A stretch of DNA of 64,000 nucleotides from Ariolimax columbianus (GCA_036924085.1 JAVGWX010000009.1:60346512-60410511), one strand, 5' to 3'; counted from the stretch's first letter, positions 50,890-63,002 are shown. Numbers and translations are program-made. Notes: generated by a model not told the origin, from the letters alone.

Positions 50890-51730
50890 GTTCATATTCT
50901 TGATCATGATCATCGGGTGCTTCTTTCTGCAATGGAGGTTGACGGTAATGGATCTCCAGCTGTCTTTGTATCGTACCAAGCTGGTACATGCAGTCAAACT
51001 ATGTCTCGACCACATCTTGATGCCCTTTGGCTCTCTTGCCCTCTACTTTGCTCTCCAAAGTAACCTTTATCAGGCTGTCATGGCGTTTGACATGATCAAA
51101 ATATTTTATTTTTCTGCTTTATATTTCCTTCAGAAGTATCTGTTCCACCTAGAGTTGTTCCAGAACCTCACCATTTATTTTCATATCTTTCCAAGTAACT
51201 TGCCCAAGTCTTCTGAATACCTACATTTGAAAGGTCTGAATACGCTTCTCCATTTTCTTTGTCAGGGTCTAGGGTTATACTCCATTCAATAAAACTGACT
51301 GCACATAGTAATTAGTAATTCTCATTTTTAACCCTTTACAGTATGACTTAAATTGATTAGATTTGTGTCATAACTCCTTACAGTCCAGCCTAATTCATTA
51401 GTTTCGTGTCTTATCCCTTTACAGTGCGGCCTAATTCATAAGATTGGTGTCTTAAGAAACAAATTTAATCAGTTAGGTTGGACTGTAATGGATTAAGATC
51501 TGAGATATCTGCTTTGACAGAAGTGTATCTCTCACGCTGTTAAATTTATTCTTGGCCGTTGTAATTCTTTTAATGATCTCCCTTTCACATTTGCCGTCAG
51601 CCAAAATAAGTTGGCTAAGGTATACATAGCTTGACACTTGTTCCAGAATTTGTCCATTTATGTGGAAATTCTTGATCAGAATGTCCAAATTAGTTTAAAC
51701 AAACAACTTTCGTCTTGGATACAGTTTAGC
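50890..51730 (-). pseudogene. RTE-like LINE RT C-terminal remnant
   Basis: The minus strand begins MDILIKNFHINGQILEQVSS YVYLSQLILADGKCEREIIK then RITTAKNKFNSVRD. Further down come NGVxPxTLTKKMEKRIQTFQ, VFRRLGQVTWKDMKIN and IKYFDHVKRHDSLIKVTLES. Same family as 60541-61615. Stops and gaps throughout. Confidence 0.85.
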
Positions 51731-51884
51731 TATTGTCCTGTGTTATCTAGATGTTACTTGCAGATTCCCCCAAGATTTGAGGTTGTCACATATGATACAG
51801 GATTAAAGGACTGAATAACTAATGTTCCCTGGATATCAAAATTAAAAGCTAGCTTGTTTGAGCAAGGTTCCCTATGTAATATCT

Positions 51885-52150
51885 TCTTCTTGACAAGGAC
51901 GTAGTGTCATAGTTTACAGCGAGGCTGTGATATCTCCACCTTTCAGTTTGATTTCAGCTGGCTTTCTTATGTGCCACCCACTGCAATCTCTTTTCTCTTA
52001 GCCAGACTAGTCCAGTGCAGCCTGTTTCAAGGGCCGCTGTTTGGAAGATAGTTTTGATCAACTCTGGTTTGCTGACCCTGTTGCAAGCAGTTGGCTATGA
52101 GTCACTGGTTGCTGTCAGCTCATTCACTGTGCTGCATCCTCGATTTCCCT
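51885..52150 (-). repeat. (GAA)-tailed SINE copy
   Basis: The plus strand shows cttcttcttgacaaggacgt, tagtttacagcgaggctgtg atatct, agccagactagtccagtgca and gttgcaagcagttggctatg agtcactgg: the family in antisense with a single head module. Confidence 0.82.
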
Positions 52151-52544
52151 ATGTAATATGATGAGATGTGTATAAATTGTGTTTAATTTGGCACTTGTTA
52201 GTAACTATGTAACACTTGTAACCAGAGAACACTCTAGATCAAATGTCTGATGGAATATGTTTGAAGCATTTCTATTAGAATTTTGTCTGCATATTTTTAC
52301 TTTCTTTGTGTGTGTGAGACTATAAATGATGATTTTAGTGTAGCTTTATTCATTGTTCAGTTCTTGACATATCATTTACTATTTTGTACAGTTTCATTGA
52401 TTTGAAAACAACATTGACAAAAGCAGAGTAACAAATCGACCAACCTAGAGGAACAAATCAAGTTGTTAATGCCAGGATTAACATGACCATATTTATTTCA
52501 AGAAATTGTTTTCCTTAAATCAAATTTTTCCTTAATACAAATTT

Positions 52545-52705
52545 TTTTGCCAATATGAAATTTTTCCTAACATTAATTTTTACCTAATATGAATTTTTCT
52601 TAAATATGAATTTTTCCCTAATATGAATTTTTCCTAAATATTAATTTTTCCCTAATATAAATATGAATTTTTCCTAAATATTAATTGTTCCCTAATATAG
52701 ATCTC
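52545..52705. repeat. AT-rich tandem repeat, about 18-bp units
   Basis: Variations on cctaatatgaatttttc; irregular. Confidence 0.85.
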
Positions 52706-52726
52706 ATTATTAAATTATTTCTTCTT

Positions 52727-52998
52727 CAGGGTTTATCTTGAAGAGGACATTTGTGACGTTGTGCTGTAGTTTACAGCGAGGCTGTGATATCTGTGCCCTT
52801 CGGCCTGATACATCCAATTTCAGCATGGCATTTTTGGGATCCCTAATCTCTTAGCCAGGCTGTATGACAGCAGTCTGTGTCCAGGGCCACCACATGGAGA
52901 TGGAATAAGGCCTTGGTCAGTTATGGGTTACTGACCATGTTGCAAGCAGCCAACTATGAGTTGCTGAATGTTGTCAGCTCATTCACTGTGCTGCTGTT
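52727..52998 (-). repeat. (GAA)-tailed SINE copy
   Basis: Antisense copy like 51885-52150: tagtttacagcgaggctgtg atatctgtgccc, agccaggctgtatgacagca gtctgtgtccagggccacc, ccaactatgagttgctgaat. The head abuts a different SINE at 53014. Confidence 0.85.
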
Positions 52999-53013
52999 TT
53001 TTTGTTTTTAGCG

Positions 53014-53249
53014 TTCGCCTTATTTCTCTAATCCCCAAGGCGGTGTGCGTTGCACTGTGGTTTTTATTTTGCGCCTGTCGGCCCAGTGCATCCGACTTCA
53101 GCATGCATTTTCTGTAAGGGTCTGCTTCCTCCTGCATTTTCTAAGGGTTTGCTTCCCCGGGGTAAGGGCGGGTGCTATGATGGGGATCGAACCCAGTACC
53201 TTCGGATTGTGAGCTGTGCCACTTAACCACTAGGCCACGCCGTCCCCTC
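53014..53249 (-). mobile_element. tRNA-derived SINE (family C), full copy
   Basis: The minus-strand head ggggacggcgtggcctagtg gttaagtggcac (A box) and, about 35 bp on, ctgggttcgatccccatcat (perfect GGTTCGATCCC B box). The core tgctgaagtcggatgcactg ggccgacaggcgcaaa is shared with the GAA-tailed SINE. Other copy at 12687-12916. Confidence 0.92.
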
Positions 53250-53914
53250 GTGCTGCTGTTTAAGATCAGTCTCTTTGTGGCCTTCTGTCATGGCACTTCA
53301 TCAATGGCTTTGGGGGGTTCTTATGAAACCTCGATCGAATTCAAACATTGACTAGGTACGATGTGCATATAGTTTTGATTCTCTGCCACATAAAGCTAAA
53401 AATGAAGCATAATTTAGTCTCTAACACTTCATCCCCTCTGGCAATATCTGCTGCGGAATTAGCTTTTAGACATGTTTATGACAATATGTTTAGTTAGCTT
53501 TAACACAAACAATGTATCAGTCACAGAAGACCAGACATTAGACACATTATCAGTTGTTTTATGTCTTGTCAAGGCTTGTGGCCATCATTACATTTTTGTA
53601 TACTGTTTACTTATCATGTTTTGAATGTGTGATAAATTGATATGAAACCACAATGTGTATCTTATATATGTTTTTTCCCATTATTTGAAGGTATTTTTGT
53701 TTAAGGCACTGAAAAATGATTGCCTGTTCGATCAATACTTTGACAATCATCCAACACTGCTACCACTTCCACCCCACCCTGATATGTCAGTGCTACATCA
53801 AAGTTCTTGCCAACCGCTACCTCCTATACAAATTGCACTACCACTTTCCATTGATTCCAGGGAACAGTTGTAGTTCCAATACAGAAAAATGGTCCGACAG
53901 GTAAATCCTATCTC
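53250..53914. other. No gene recognised
   Basis: A 72-residue ORF at 53655-53873 has no family motif. Nothing else seen. Confidence 0.4.
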
Positions 53915-54112
53915 ACTGATGGCAGTCTGGTTGATGAGGTGGGAGATCAACATGATTGGCACAGTAGAAACCAACACCCAGATGAAGTCAAGTGCCTGGA
54001 GGACCACAGTACACCTTCAGCAGCATGCTCAGGATATGAAAAAGCTACTGCAATCCCTCACTTAGCACCCTTTTCAGCGGGCACAAAGAGTAAACTCGCT
54101 CATTGTTGGCAT
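53915..54112 (+). repeat. Interspersed repeat with (AAC)n-type tail
   Basis: gttgatgaggtgggagatca acatgatt, ggaggaccacagtacacct, acaaagagtaaactcgctca ttgttggcattcagcaacaa c. Matches 57611-57824 and, reversed, 37727-38060. Confidence 0.8.
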
Positions 54113-54184
54113 TCAGCAACAACACTGAATCACTTCTCTGTGTGTTTGGAATCAGTCATTCTGTGTTGTGACTAGGAGAACTTT

Positions 54185-54905
54185 TGAATCAATGTTGATG
54201 GCAGACACCTCAATTATCTTCAATTTGCAGACAACATAGTACCGATCACAAAGTCAGCCACAGAAACTAAACGATGTTAGAGATGTTCAGTAAAGAGGAG
54301 AAAAGAGCAGAGCTCGAGATGAATACCCCAAGATCAAAGTCATGCAAAACTTTTTTGTTCATTGTGGCGCAGTCATCCGTCTCGTGAGAAACTTGGATGA
54401 TGTCAAGGAATAGTGCTGGATTGGACGCCATCTGGACATGCAGAATATTTTAGAACCGGGTCTAGTAAGACGTCCATCTAGACAGTCCTGGATGTGTGTC
54501 GGGATTAGATTCTACGCTCTTTTCTCCTCAACTACACAGGTTTCCCTGCAATGTGCTATGCTGCTAAAACATGAACACCCACAAAAGTAATGAAGAACAA
54601 ATTGTGTGTGGCCTAGGTCTCTCTGTAATCAACGAAAGCAGAATCCTGCACAATTCCAACCTGCGGTAATTATCATTGACAAGCGATGCACTCGTCCACG
54701 CAAATAAGAAAAAACATCTGTGATACTCTGAAAATATGAAGATTATTGGAGCACGTCGACATCTGTCTGGTAGTCTCATGGCATGAAAAAACCTCAAGGT
54801 AGACCTCCAATACGCTGGTTAGATTCCCATTCACTTCACTGCAACACCCAGCATGCATCAAAAGGAAAGATTACTACCCACTGGGCCTCCATAACCCAGG
54901 ATAGA
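54185..54905 (+). pseudogene. RTE-like LINE RT remnant
   Basis: Reads INVDGRHLNYLQFADNIVPI TKSATET (FADD box decayed to FADN), IGRHLDMQN, and, across stops, GRPPIRWLDSHSLH and ITQDRDRG. RTE-like palm to C-terminus. Confidence 0.82.
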
Positions 54906-54984
54906 GATCGTGGCTGCCCTACACCTTAGAAATTATAAACCGCAACAGAAAGAATAGGCGACCTATACATCCCCTGTACAACTG

Positions 54985-55165
54985 TGGTAGTTTGGTCATA
55001 TAACAAGGCATTGTTGGTGAAGACCATACTGGAGGGTAAGGTGGAAGGCAGTTGCTCGAGAGGCAGACAATGATACGAGTGGTCGAATAACATCAGGAGA
55101 TAAACTAGAAAGAGTGTCAGATTGCACCATCAGAGCAAAAGTTAGAGTATGTTAAAGACCTTCAT
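54985..55165 (+). pseudogene. RTE-like LINE 3' remnant, relative of 1063-2031
   Basis: Reads VVVWSYNKALLVKTILEGKV EGSCSRGRQ and EWSNNIRR, matching the GLAKTILQGTVKGGRRRGRQKKRWxDNI block seen reversed at 1100-1300. Confidence 0.75.
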
Positions 55166-55254
55166 TGGGGAGATGGCACTTGAACTAAATATCCCTTGAT
55201 ATAACAGAAGATACTAGATCAAGTATTTAAAAATCCTTAAAGAAAGCATAATGA

Positions 55255-55402
55255 TGGTCACAGAAACAGCAAACCTGAACAAAACTTGAAATGGTAAACC
55301 TGGAACAAGAGTTAAAACAGCAAACCTGGAACAAGAGTTAAAACAGCAAACTTGTAACAAGAGTTAAAACAGTAGACCTGTAACAAGAGTTACATATATT
55401 TT
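55255..55402. repeat. 28-bp tandem repeat, about 4-5 units
   Basis: Unit aacagcaaacctggaacaag agttaaa, diverged at the edges. Confidence 0.9.
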
Positions 55403-55459
55403 GTTCTTTTCAGTCACGTTACCTGAAGATTGGGGAAGAGAATGTGAAGATTGATAGGA

Positions 55460-55640
55460 CACACAAAGGAGCGACTGGGTTAGTGGATGCGACGTTGTTC
55501 TTTGATCATGAGGATATGCGTTCAAATCCTTGGATAAGTCATATGTTTTTTGTATTACAGGTAAAATAAAAATCTACCCTGTACACTACGTGATGATTAC
55601 AAGACAGATGATCTTTATTTTTTTGTAATCCATTCAATGG
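55460..55640 (+). repeat. tRNA-derived SINE (family E)
   Basis: Head gcgactgggttagtggatgc and atatgcgttcaaatccttgg (B-box-like). Body aaaatctaccctgtacacta cgtgatgatta. Related to 48480-48615. Confidence 0.7.
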
Positions 55641-55769
55641 ACCTCAGCAAATATTTTTGTGATAGTAGTAGTAGATCATTAGATAGGACATACTCTCGGA
55701 AAAAAAATATTTAAATATAGCCAATCAATTGCGGAAATGGAACCAACAGGGAAAGATGAAAGTAAGTAT

Positions 55770-56270
55770 GTAAGTAGTCCTTTTGGTGACAAAGGACCAT
55801 CTCCTCAACCGTCCTCAGGCAAGATGAGACCCAGTCTGCATGTATGAGGATGATGCCTTTCCAATTTGACCTGACCAGATGTTGCGTGAACGACTGCAGG
55901 GAGGGACTATGATGGAGAGTGTCGTTTCCTATCCATGATGTTTCTGGACTGCTTTAGAAGCTGGTGGACAGGGATGTCTTCTGAAAGATGGGTCACATGG
56001 CCGAATATGGCTAAACAGTGACAGTTTAGCATGATGAGTGTTTTCGAGTCATGTCTGTTGGGTGACTTTGTCGCTAATGACCCGGTAATATCGATGGATC
56101 GAAAGAATTTGCATCTGGCCGTGCATGACAAAGACTTGAATGTGCTTTTGACGGTCCCACAGAATAGTACAACCCAGGCGTTACCGTAGGAAATCTGCGT
56201 GTAACTGACCTTGACAACGCAGAAGACGTAGTCATACCAGGCTCATCACCATCGAACACTAATAAAACCA
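55770..56270 (-). pseudogene. LINE C-terminal remnant
   Basis: The minus strand reads CLAIFGHVTHLSEDIPVHQL LKQSRNIMDRKRHSPS, then, frame-shifted, a WLDQI-like region and RTVEEMVLCHQKD. Matches the LALFGHVARLxEDVPAHxAL...GRKPxxSWRRPxGRP tail of a metazoan LINE. Confidence 0.75.
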
Positions 56271-56469
56271 ACACCTAGAGGACCCTGCATCTAGATTGGG
56301 CCCTCATATCTCATGAAAAAAAACCGTTATAAATCCTTGGCTGAAATCACACACCTGCAGTTATTTGCCTATACTATCCGACATATCGCACAATCCTACG
56401 AAGATCATTTTATCCAGCACCTTATCTGATTCCCATATCTTTTACTAAGTGTCTAGATCCTAAACATAA

Positions 56470-57370
56470 TTATTGTTCTCTTCTTCTACCTTACATAGTC
56501 TCTCCTACCTCACTTAGTCTCTCCTATCCTGGGGTGTAATCTTCTACCTCACTTAGTCTCTCCTATCCTGGGGTGTAGTCTTCTACCTCACTTAGTCTCT
56601 CCTATCCTGGGGTGTAGTCTTCTACCTCACTTAGTCTCTCCTATCCTGGGGTGTAGTCTTCTACCTCAATTAGTCTCTCCTATCCTGGGGTGTAGTCTTC
56701 TACCTCACTTAGTCTCTCCTATCCTGGGGTGTAGTCTTCTACCTCACTTAGTCTCTCGTATCCTGGGGTGTAGTCTTCTACCTCACTTAGTCTCTCCACT
56801 TCTGTCTGGGGTGTAGTCTTCTACCTCACTTAGTCTCTCCTATCTCGCTGTGGTCTTCTACCTCACTTAGTCTCTTCTATCTCGCGGTGTAGTCTTCTAC
56901 CTCACTTAGTCTCTCCTATCTCGCGGTGTAGTCTTCTACCTCACTTAGTCTCTCCTATCCTGGGGTGTAGTCTTCTACCTCACTTAGTCTCTCCTATCTC
57001 ACGGTGTAGTCTTCTACCTCACTTAGTCTCTCCTATCCTGGGGTGTAGTCTTCTACCTCACTTAGTCTCTTCTATCCTGGGGTGTAGTCTTCTACCTCAC
57101 TTAGTCTCTCCTATCCTGGGGTGTAGTCTTCTACCTCACTTAGTCTCTCCTATCCCTAGGTGTAGTAGTCTTCTACCTCACTTAGTCTCTCCTATCCTGG
57201 GGTGTAGTCTTCTACCTCACTTAGTCTCTCCTATCCTGGGGTGTAGTCTTCTACCTCACTTAGTCTCTCCTATCCTGGGGTGTAGTCTTCTACCTCACTT
57301 AGTCTCTCCTATCCTGGGGTGTAGTCTTCTACCTCACTTAGTCTCTCCTATCCTGGGGTGTAGTCTTCTG
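56470..57370. repeat. Large minisatellite, 39-bp unit, about 22 units
   Basis: Unit tcttctacctcacttagtct ctcctatcctggggtgtag, mostly near-identical, with a few variant units containing tctcgcggtgtag. Strand-asymmetric: pyrimidine-rich on +. Confidence 0.97.
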
Positions 57371-57610
57371 GTCTATACCAGAAATAGCCGTAGTCAGATG
57401 CGTGATAATTATACATACCATATAGCCTATTCCAGAAATTAACGTAGTAAGATACGTGATAGCTATACATACTATATAGCATATTGCAGAAATGTTCATG
57501 GCCAGATACGTGATAACTGTACATGCCATAAGGCTGGTAGGAATAATTACAGTTGTCATATAATGATGTTATACATACTATAAAGCTGGTACCAAAAATT
57601 ACCGTAATCA
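57371..57610. repeat. About 54-bp tandem repeat, four diverged units
   Basis: Unit like ccagaaatagccgtagtcag atgcgtgataattatacata. Resumes at 57825-57925 after an insertion. Confidence 0.85.
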
Positions 57611-57824
57611 TCTGGCTAGCGAGGTGAGGGATCGACATGATCACTGTAGTAGCGAGTCACACGCAGATGAAGTATAGTACAACCGCTTAGAGAACCTAGG
57701 TCCACCTTCATAAGCACACTCGGGATGTGAAGAAAGCTACGACAAACCGCTACTTAGCGTCCTTTTCAGTTCGCACAAAAGAGTAAATTTACTCATTGTG
57801 GGCATTCAACAACAACAACCAAAT
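57611..57824 (+). mobile_element. (AAC)-tailed repeat inserted in the 54-bp array
   Basis: gctagcgaggtgagggatcg, agaacctaggtccaccttca, acaaaagagtaaatttactc attgtgggcattcaacaaca acaa. The array unit aaattaccgtaatca precedes it and a similar aatattaccgtattca follows, so it interrupts the array. Confidence 0.85.
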
Positions 57825-58019
57825 ATTACCGTATTCAGATACGTGATAGCTGTACATACTCTATAGCATATTGCACAAATGATCGTAGTCAGATATGTTA
57901 TAACTTTACATGTCATGTCTCTTTTCTTATATCCTTAAATGAAGTCTGCTACTTCAATTAGTTGCTTTTCTTCTATCCCGGATTGCATAGTTTTGTTACC
58001 GTACTTAATTTCTATATCC

Positions 58020-59815
58020 TTGGGTATAATCTTCAACCTCACTTAGTCTCTCCTAACCTAGAATGTAGTCTTCTACCTCACTTATTCTCTCCTATCCTGG
58101 GGTATAATCTTCAACCTCACTTAGTGTCTCCTATCCTGGAGTGTAGTCTTCTACCTCACTAAGTCTCTCCTACTTCACTTAGTCTCTCCACTACTGTCTG
58201 GAGTGTAGTCTTCTACCTCACTTAGTCTCTCCTACTTCACTTAGTCTCTCCACTACTGTCTTGAGTGTAGTCTTCTACCTCACTTAGTCTCTCCTACCTC
58301 ACTTAGTTTCTCCACTACTGTCTGGAGTGTAGTCTTCTACCTCACTTAGTCTCTCCTACCTCACTTAGTCTCTCCACTACTGTCTGGAGTGTAGTCTTCT
58401 ACCTCACTTAGTCTCTCCACTACTGTCTGGAGTGTAGTCTTCTACCTCACTTAGTCTCTCCTACCTCACTTAGTCTCTCCTACTTCACTTAGTCTCTCCT
58501 ACTTCACTTAGTCTCTCCACTACTGTCTGGAGTGTAGTCTTCTACCTCACCTAGTCTCTCCTACCTCACTTAGTCTCTCCACTACTGTCTGGAGTGTAGT
58601 CTTCTACCTCACTTAGTCTCTCCTACTTCACTTAGTCTCTCCACTACTGTCTGGAGTGAAGTCTTCTACCTCACTTAGTCTCTCCTACTTCACTTAGTCT
58701 CTCCACTACTGTCTGGAGTGTAGTCTTCTACCTCACTTAGTCTCTCCTACCTCACTTGGTCTCTCCTACCTCACTTAGTCTCTCCACTACTGTCTGGAGT
58801 GTAGTCTTCTACCTCACTTATCCTCTCCACTACTGTCTGGAGTGTAGTCTTCTACCTCACTTAGTCTCTCCACTACAGTCTGGAGTGTAGTCTTCTACCT
58901 CACTTAGTCTCTCCACTTCTGTCCGGGGTGTAGTCTTCTACCTCACTTAGTCTCTCCTACCTCACTTAGTCTCTCCACTACTGTCCGGGGTGTAGTCTTC
59001 TACCTCACTCAGTCTCTCCACTACTGTCCGGGGTGTAGTCTTCTACCTCACTTAGTATCTCCTACCTCACTTAGTCTCTCCACTACTGTCCGGAATGTAG
59101 TCTTCTACCTCACTTAGTCTCTCCATTTCTGTCCGGGGTGTAGTCTTCTACCTCACTTAGTATCTCCTACCTCACTTAGTCTCTCCACTACTGTCCGGAA
59201 TGTAGTCTTCTACCTCACTTAGTCTCTCCATTTCTGTCCGGGGTGTAGTCTTCTACCTCACTTAGTCTCTCCTACCTCACTTAGTCTCTCCACTACTGTC
59301 CGGGGTGTAGTCTTCTACCTCACTCAGTCTCTCCACTACTGTCCGGGGTGTAGTCTTCTACCTCACTTAGTATCTCCTACCTCACTTAGTCTCTCCACTA
59401 CTGTCCGGAATGTAGTCTTCTACCTCACTTAGTCTCTCCTACCTCACTTAGTCTCTCCACTACTGTCTGGAGTGTAGTCTTCTACCTCACTTAGTCTCTC
59501 CTACCTCACTTGGTCTCTCCTACCTCACTTGGTCTCTCCTACCTCACTTAGTCTCTCCACTACTGTCTGGAGTGTAGTCTTCTACCTCACTTATCCTCTC
59601 CACTACTGTCCGGGGTGTAGTCTTCTACCTCACTTAGTCTCTCCACTTCTGTCCGGGGTGTAGTCTTCTACCTCACTTAGTCTCTCCACTTCTGTCCGGG
59701 GTGTAGTTTTCTACCTCACTCTCTCATTCCTAGGGTGTAGGCCTCTACCTCACTTAGTCTCTCATTCCTAGGGTGTAGGCCTCTACCTCACTTAGTCTCT
59801 CCTATCCTGGTTTCT
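58020..59815. repeat. Large minisatellite with higher-order units
   Basis: Built from tcttctacctcacttagtct ctcc with alternating linkers: tacctcacttagtctctcc, actactgtctggagtgtag, actactgtccggggtgtag, atttctgtccggggtgtag. A multi-unit block (about 59040-59160 and 59140-59240) recurs, giving a higher-order repeat. Same family as 56470-57370. Confidence 0.95.
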
Positions 59816-60312
59816 GGTTTGTAGAACAAGAAACATCATCGGTTTAAACAAAACCACAGAAGCATGATGGATTAGAAATAACGACCACGCAGACGTCGAC
59901 GAAAGATTGTCCCTCCTCTCGGCGCCCAGTGATAAACGAGATGTGGACAAACGAGATTAGATTTATACGATCAATACGTCACATTTTCGTGTACACAGTT
60001 TTCCGCAGCAAGCGCAGACTCTGTGATGACGATGTCTGCTTTTTCGTCCACATTATTTACATCAGGGATATTTATTTTTATGACCTTGCAAAAGTGGCAA
60101 GAAACAATATATTCAGATTCAAAATAAAGGATTAGCCACTAAAACATATACAGCGTTTATCATATTCAAGATATTTAATAACAGACTAAGGCAGCTGTGC
60201 AAAAGAAATCTGAAAGATAATAGGTATGGCCAAGATGATATTCCTTGACGGTTATCAAGACCAGAACCCACACGCCCCTCTCTTCAATTCCACTAATGCT
60301 TCATGGGATATG
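59816..60312. other. No gene recognised
   Basis: A 68-residue ORF at 59929-60135 has no recognisable motif. Unique-looking sequence. Confidence 0.4.
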
Positions 60313-60540
60313 TTATGGTTCAGAGACATGTACATTCACAAAATAATTGAAGGACAAACTGAGTGTGACCGAAGCCTCCCTTGAGATACTGTTGATCGGA
60401 ATCACTTTTTGCAACCAACGCATGCAAATTCGCCACAATTCTGACATACGATGATTGTCTTTGTGAATGATGCTGAAAGATATGCAGACAAGGCAAAAAA
60501 TAGATGAGCAAGTCACACGCTGCTACTACTTTGACTGAAG

Positions 60541-61615
60541 TGTACCCCTTCATGCTGTTAAATGTATTTTTGGCCATTGCAATTCTTGTAATAATCTCCC
60601 TTTCACATTTTCCATCAGCTGAAATGAGTTGGCCAAGATATACATAGCTTGACACTTGTTTCAGAATGTCTCCATTTATGTGGATGAAAGCATTTGAACT
60701 ATCTTTCCTTTTGGTGAACACCATAACTTTAGTCTTTGTAATGTTGATTTCCAAACCATATTTCTGACTTTTGCTGATTATCTTCTTATCCATGAAGTTT
60801 TACAGATGTGCTGGATCCTCTGCTATTGACATTGTATCATTAGCATACCTGATATTATAGATACTACATCCTCCTATATTCCTCTTCTTCTTTCTTCTTC
60901 TTCGTTCGTTCACAATCTCTCGCTACCAAACCATGAAAGGGCTTAAGTAGCAGAATGTAGTCCAGAGAACGGAATGCGTTGTGTCGTAGTTTACAGCTTG
61001 GCTGCGATATTTGCACCTTTCGGTCCAACACATCCGACTTCAGCAAGCATTTTTTTAGTACCGGGTTAGCATTCCCTCTTCGATCCCTTCTCCTTAGCCA
61101 GTCTGCCCTACTGCAGCTTGTTATCCAGGATCACCGCGTGGAGGTGTAGATGGGTCTTGGCAGGTCTGGTTCGCTGGCCCTGGCGCTAGCAGTCAGCTAT
61201 GGGTCGCTGACCACTGCAGCCCATGCGCTGCTCAGCATCTTGATCCCCTCCTATATTCAATCCAGCCATGCCTTATATGTCTTTGAAAATCTGATCTGTG
61301 TGTGTACATTAAACATCAAGGGGAGAGCACACACCCCTGCCTAATTCCTTATTTTAATAGTTATACAAGGTATCGTTCTCAAACATACTTATTGGTCCCA
61401 ATACAAGTTTGTGATAAGTTTGATATCCTTATCGTACAGATTGATGTCCTCCAGACATCGTATCAACTGTTCATGCTTCACGTTATCAAACGCTTTAGTG
61501 TAATCAATGAAGCAAGCACATGCGTCCTTTTGCATCTCCATGTATTTTTCTACAATCATTCTCATACAAAAAAATCCATTCTCTTGTTCTGCTGTTCTGC
61601 TTGAAACCAAATAGC
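60541..61615 (-). pseudogene. RTE-like LINE RT remnant split by a SINE
   Basis: From 61610 downward: ACACFIDYTKAFDNVKHEQL (catalytic Asp block), DIKLITNLYWDQ, a degraded RQGCVLSPLMFN stretch, then after the SINE (60882-61246) KIISKSQKYGLEINITKTKV and INGDILKQVSSYVYLGQLIS ADGKCEREIITRIAMAKNTF. RTE-like palm and thumb. FADD has become YAND. Same family as 50890-51730. Confidence 0.9.
60882..61246 (-). mobile_element. (GAA)-tailed SINE, complete copy with 12-bp target duplication
   Basis: 365 bp. The minus strand begins ggatcaagatgctgagcagc, core tgctgaagtcggatgtgttg gaccgaaaggtgcaaat, end ttgtgaacgaacgaagaaga agaaagaagaagagg. The flank cctcctatattc is at 60870-60881 and 61247-61258. Best copy for defining the family. 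Confidence 0.93.
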
Positions 61616-62675
61616 TCCTGGTTAATAATAATAATAATAAAGTTGCGTCGGTCGGACGCCACCTTGACCAGTCAAAACGGCGCTCTGCCAGACCTCGTCT
61701 ACAGCAATGCCTAGTGGCGGGGACAGTGGGAACGGTGCTGCGTCCAGATTGGGCAGTGGGTGCCCTGTGGGCTCCTGGGAGGGAAACGGTTATTCCGCTG
61801 CATTGGGATGGGGGCCGTGTACTTCACTGCCTTTGGATGGGGGCCGGGAGGAGGTAGTGTTTGAAGAGTTCTACTTCTCCTGAGTGTCGATCCGGTGAAA
61901 ATTGACATCAAGCTGTGAAAAAGAGCCCTTGTATATCGCATTTTTTGTTGGCCTGACGATGGAGAGCAGCCAAGAGGAACGAGTGTTGATTTGTAGACCT
62001 TGATTTCCGCGTCTGGAAGATGAGCGGTATTCGACCAAAAATGGCCATATATTTTTACTAGACGATGCAAAGACAGCAAACAAAATGCGTACTAACTTGC
62101 AAAATACGCCACTCAGATGAATATGGGCAGTCTCACGGTAAAGCAGATCTGCAGGGTAACGATCACTGCAAATATTAATCCGTTCAGAATCTTGAGAACA
62201 TCCGAAACAGACACAAACACTGCAGCTAACCGTGAGCGCAGCTAATCAAGCGAAGTTCTAACCTTTCTCTTTTTCTCTGTAAATATGAGCTAACATATAT
62301 ACGGTACTCTAAAACATACATGCATACACGTAAACAGAAAGAAACATACATGGCTTCATAAACGATACTAAAAGATAAAATCAGATGCGGGAGGACCAAA
62401 CAATGGCACCAGGAGAGATCGAGGTATGGACAGAAGAGCATAGATTAGCTATAGCATGTATTAATACCTTAAGGTTTGCGGCATCCCATAATAGTTGGTC
62501 GTCCCCACACCGACGTCAAACATCAGAGGAGCTAGTGTCGGTATAATAGGAGCCAATGTCATTCTTCAGATGAGCTGGTGTCGATCATAAGGGGTGAGGG
62601 GATAGGGTTGGTGTATGTCATCTAAGGTGCATTTGTCGATGTACTTGGCTGTCAATGTTGTTGTCTGAGAGAGCG
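61616..62675. other. No gene seen; short (AAT)n run and a GC-rich patch
   Basis: (AAT)n near 61623-61640. At 61985-62080 the minus strand (HRLVKIYGHFWSNT, IKVYKSTLVPL) faintly resembles a LINE RT thumb, too weak to call. 61700-61860 is GC-richer, without motif. Confidence 0.4.
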
Positions 62676-62679
62676 CCAG

Positions 62680-62940
62680 AGTCTTCAGCGATGTCATTGA
62701 GGTGTTAGCGGAGGGAGTGCAGGCGTCTTCAGCGATGTCATTGAGGTGTTGGCGGAGGAAGTGCAGTAGTCTTCAGCGATGTCATTGAGGTGTTAGCGGA
62801 GGGAGTGCAGGCGTCTTCAGCGATGTCATTGAGGTGTTGGCGGAGGGAGTGCAGGCGTCTTCAGCGATGTCATTGGGGTGTTGGCGGAGGGAGTGCAGTA
62901 GTCTTCAGCAATGTCATTGAGGTGTTGGCGAAGGCGAGTA
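62680..62940. repeat. 44-bp minisatellite, about 6 units
   Basis: Unit tcttcagcgatgtcattgag gtgttagcggagggagtgca ggcg, with gcgt/gtag end variants. Confidence 0.95.
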
Positions 62941-63002
62941 CCAGTTATTTTCTGATATGATATATCTCTGACATTAGTCAGTCAACCTGACATCACTGTC
63001 TA

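Noticed and set aside
53184..53249. tRNA gene on the minus strand
   Set aside because: Good A and B boxes, but it is the head of a SINE with a second copy at 12687-12916.
59929..60135. 68-residue ORF as a small gene
   Set aside because: No recognisable motif, no splice or promoter context, length expected by chance.
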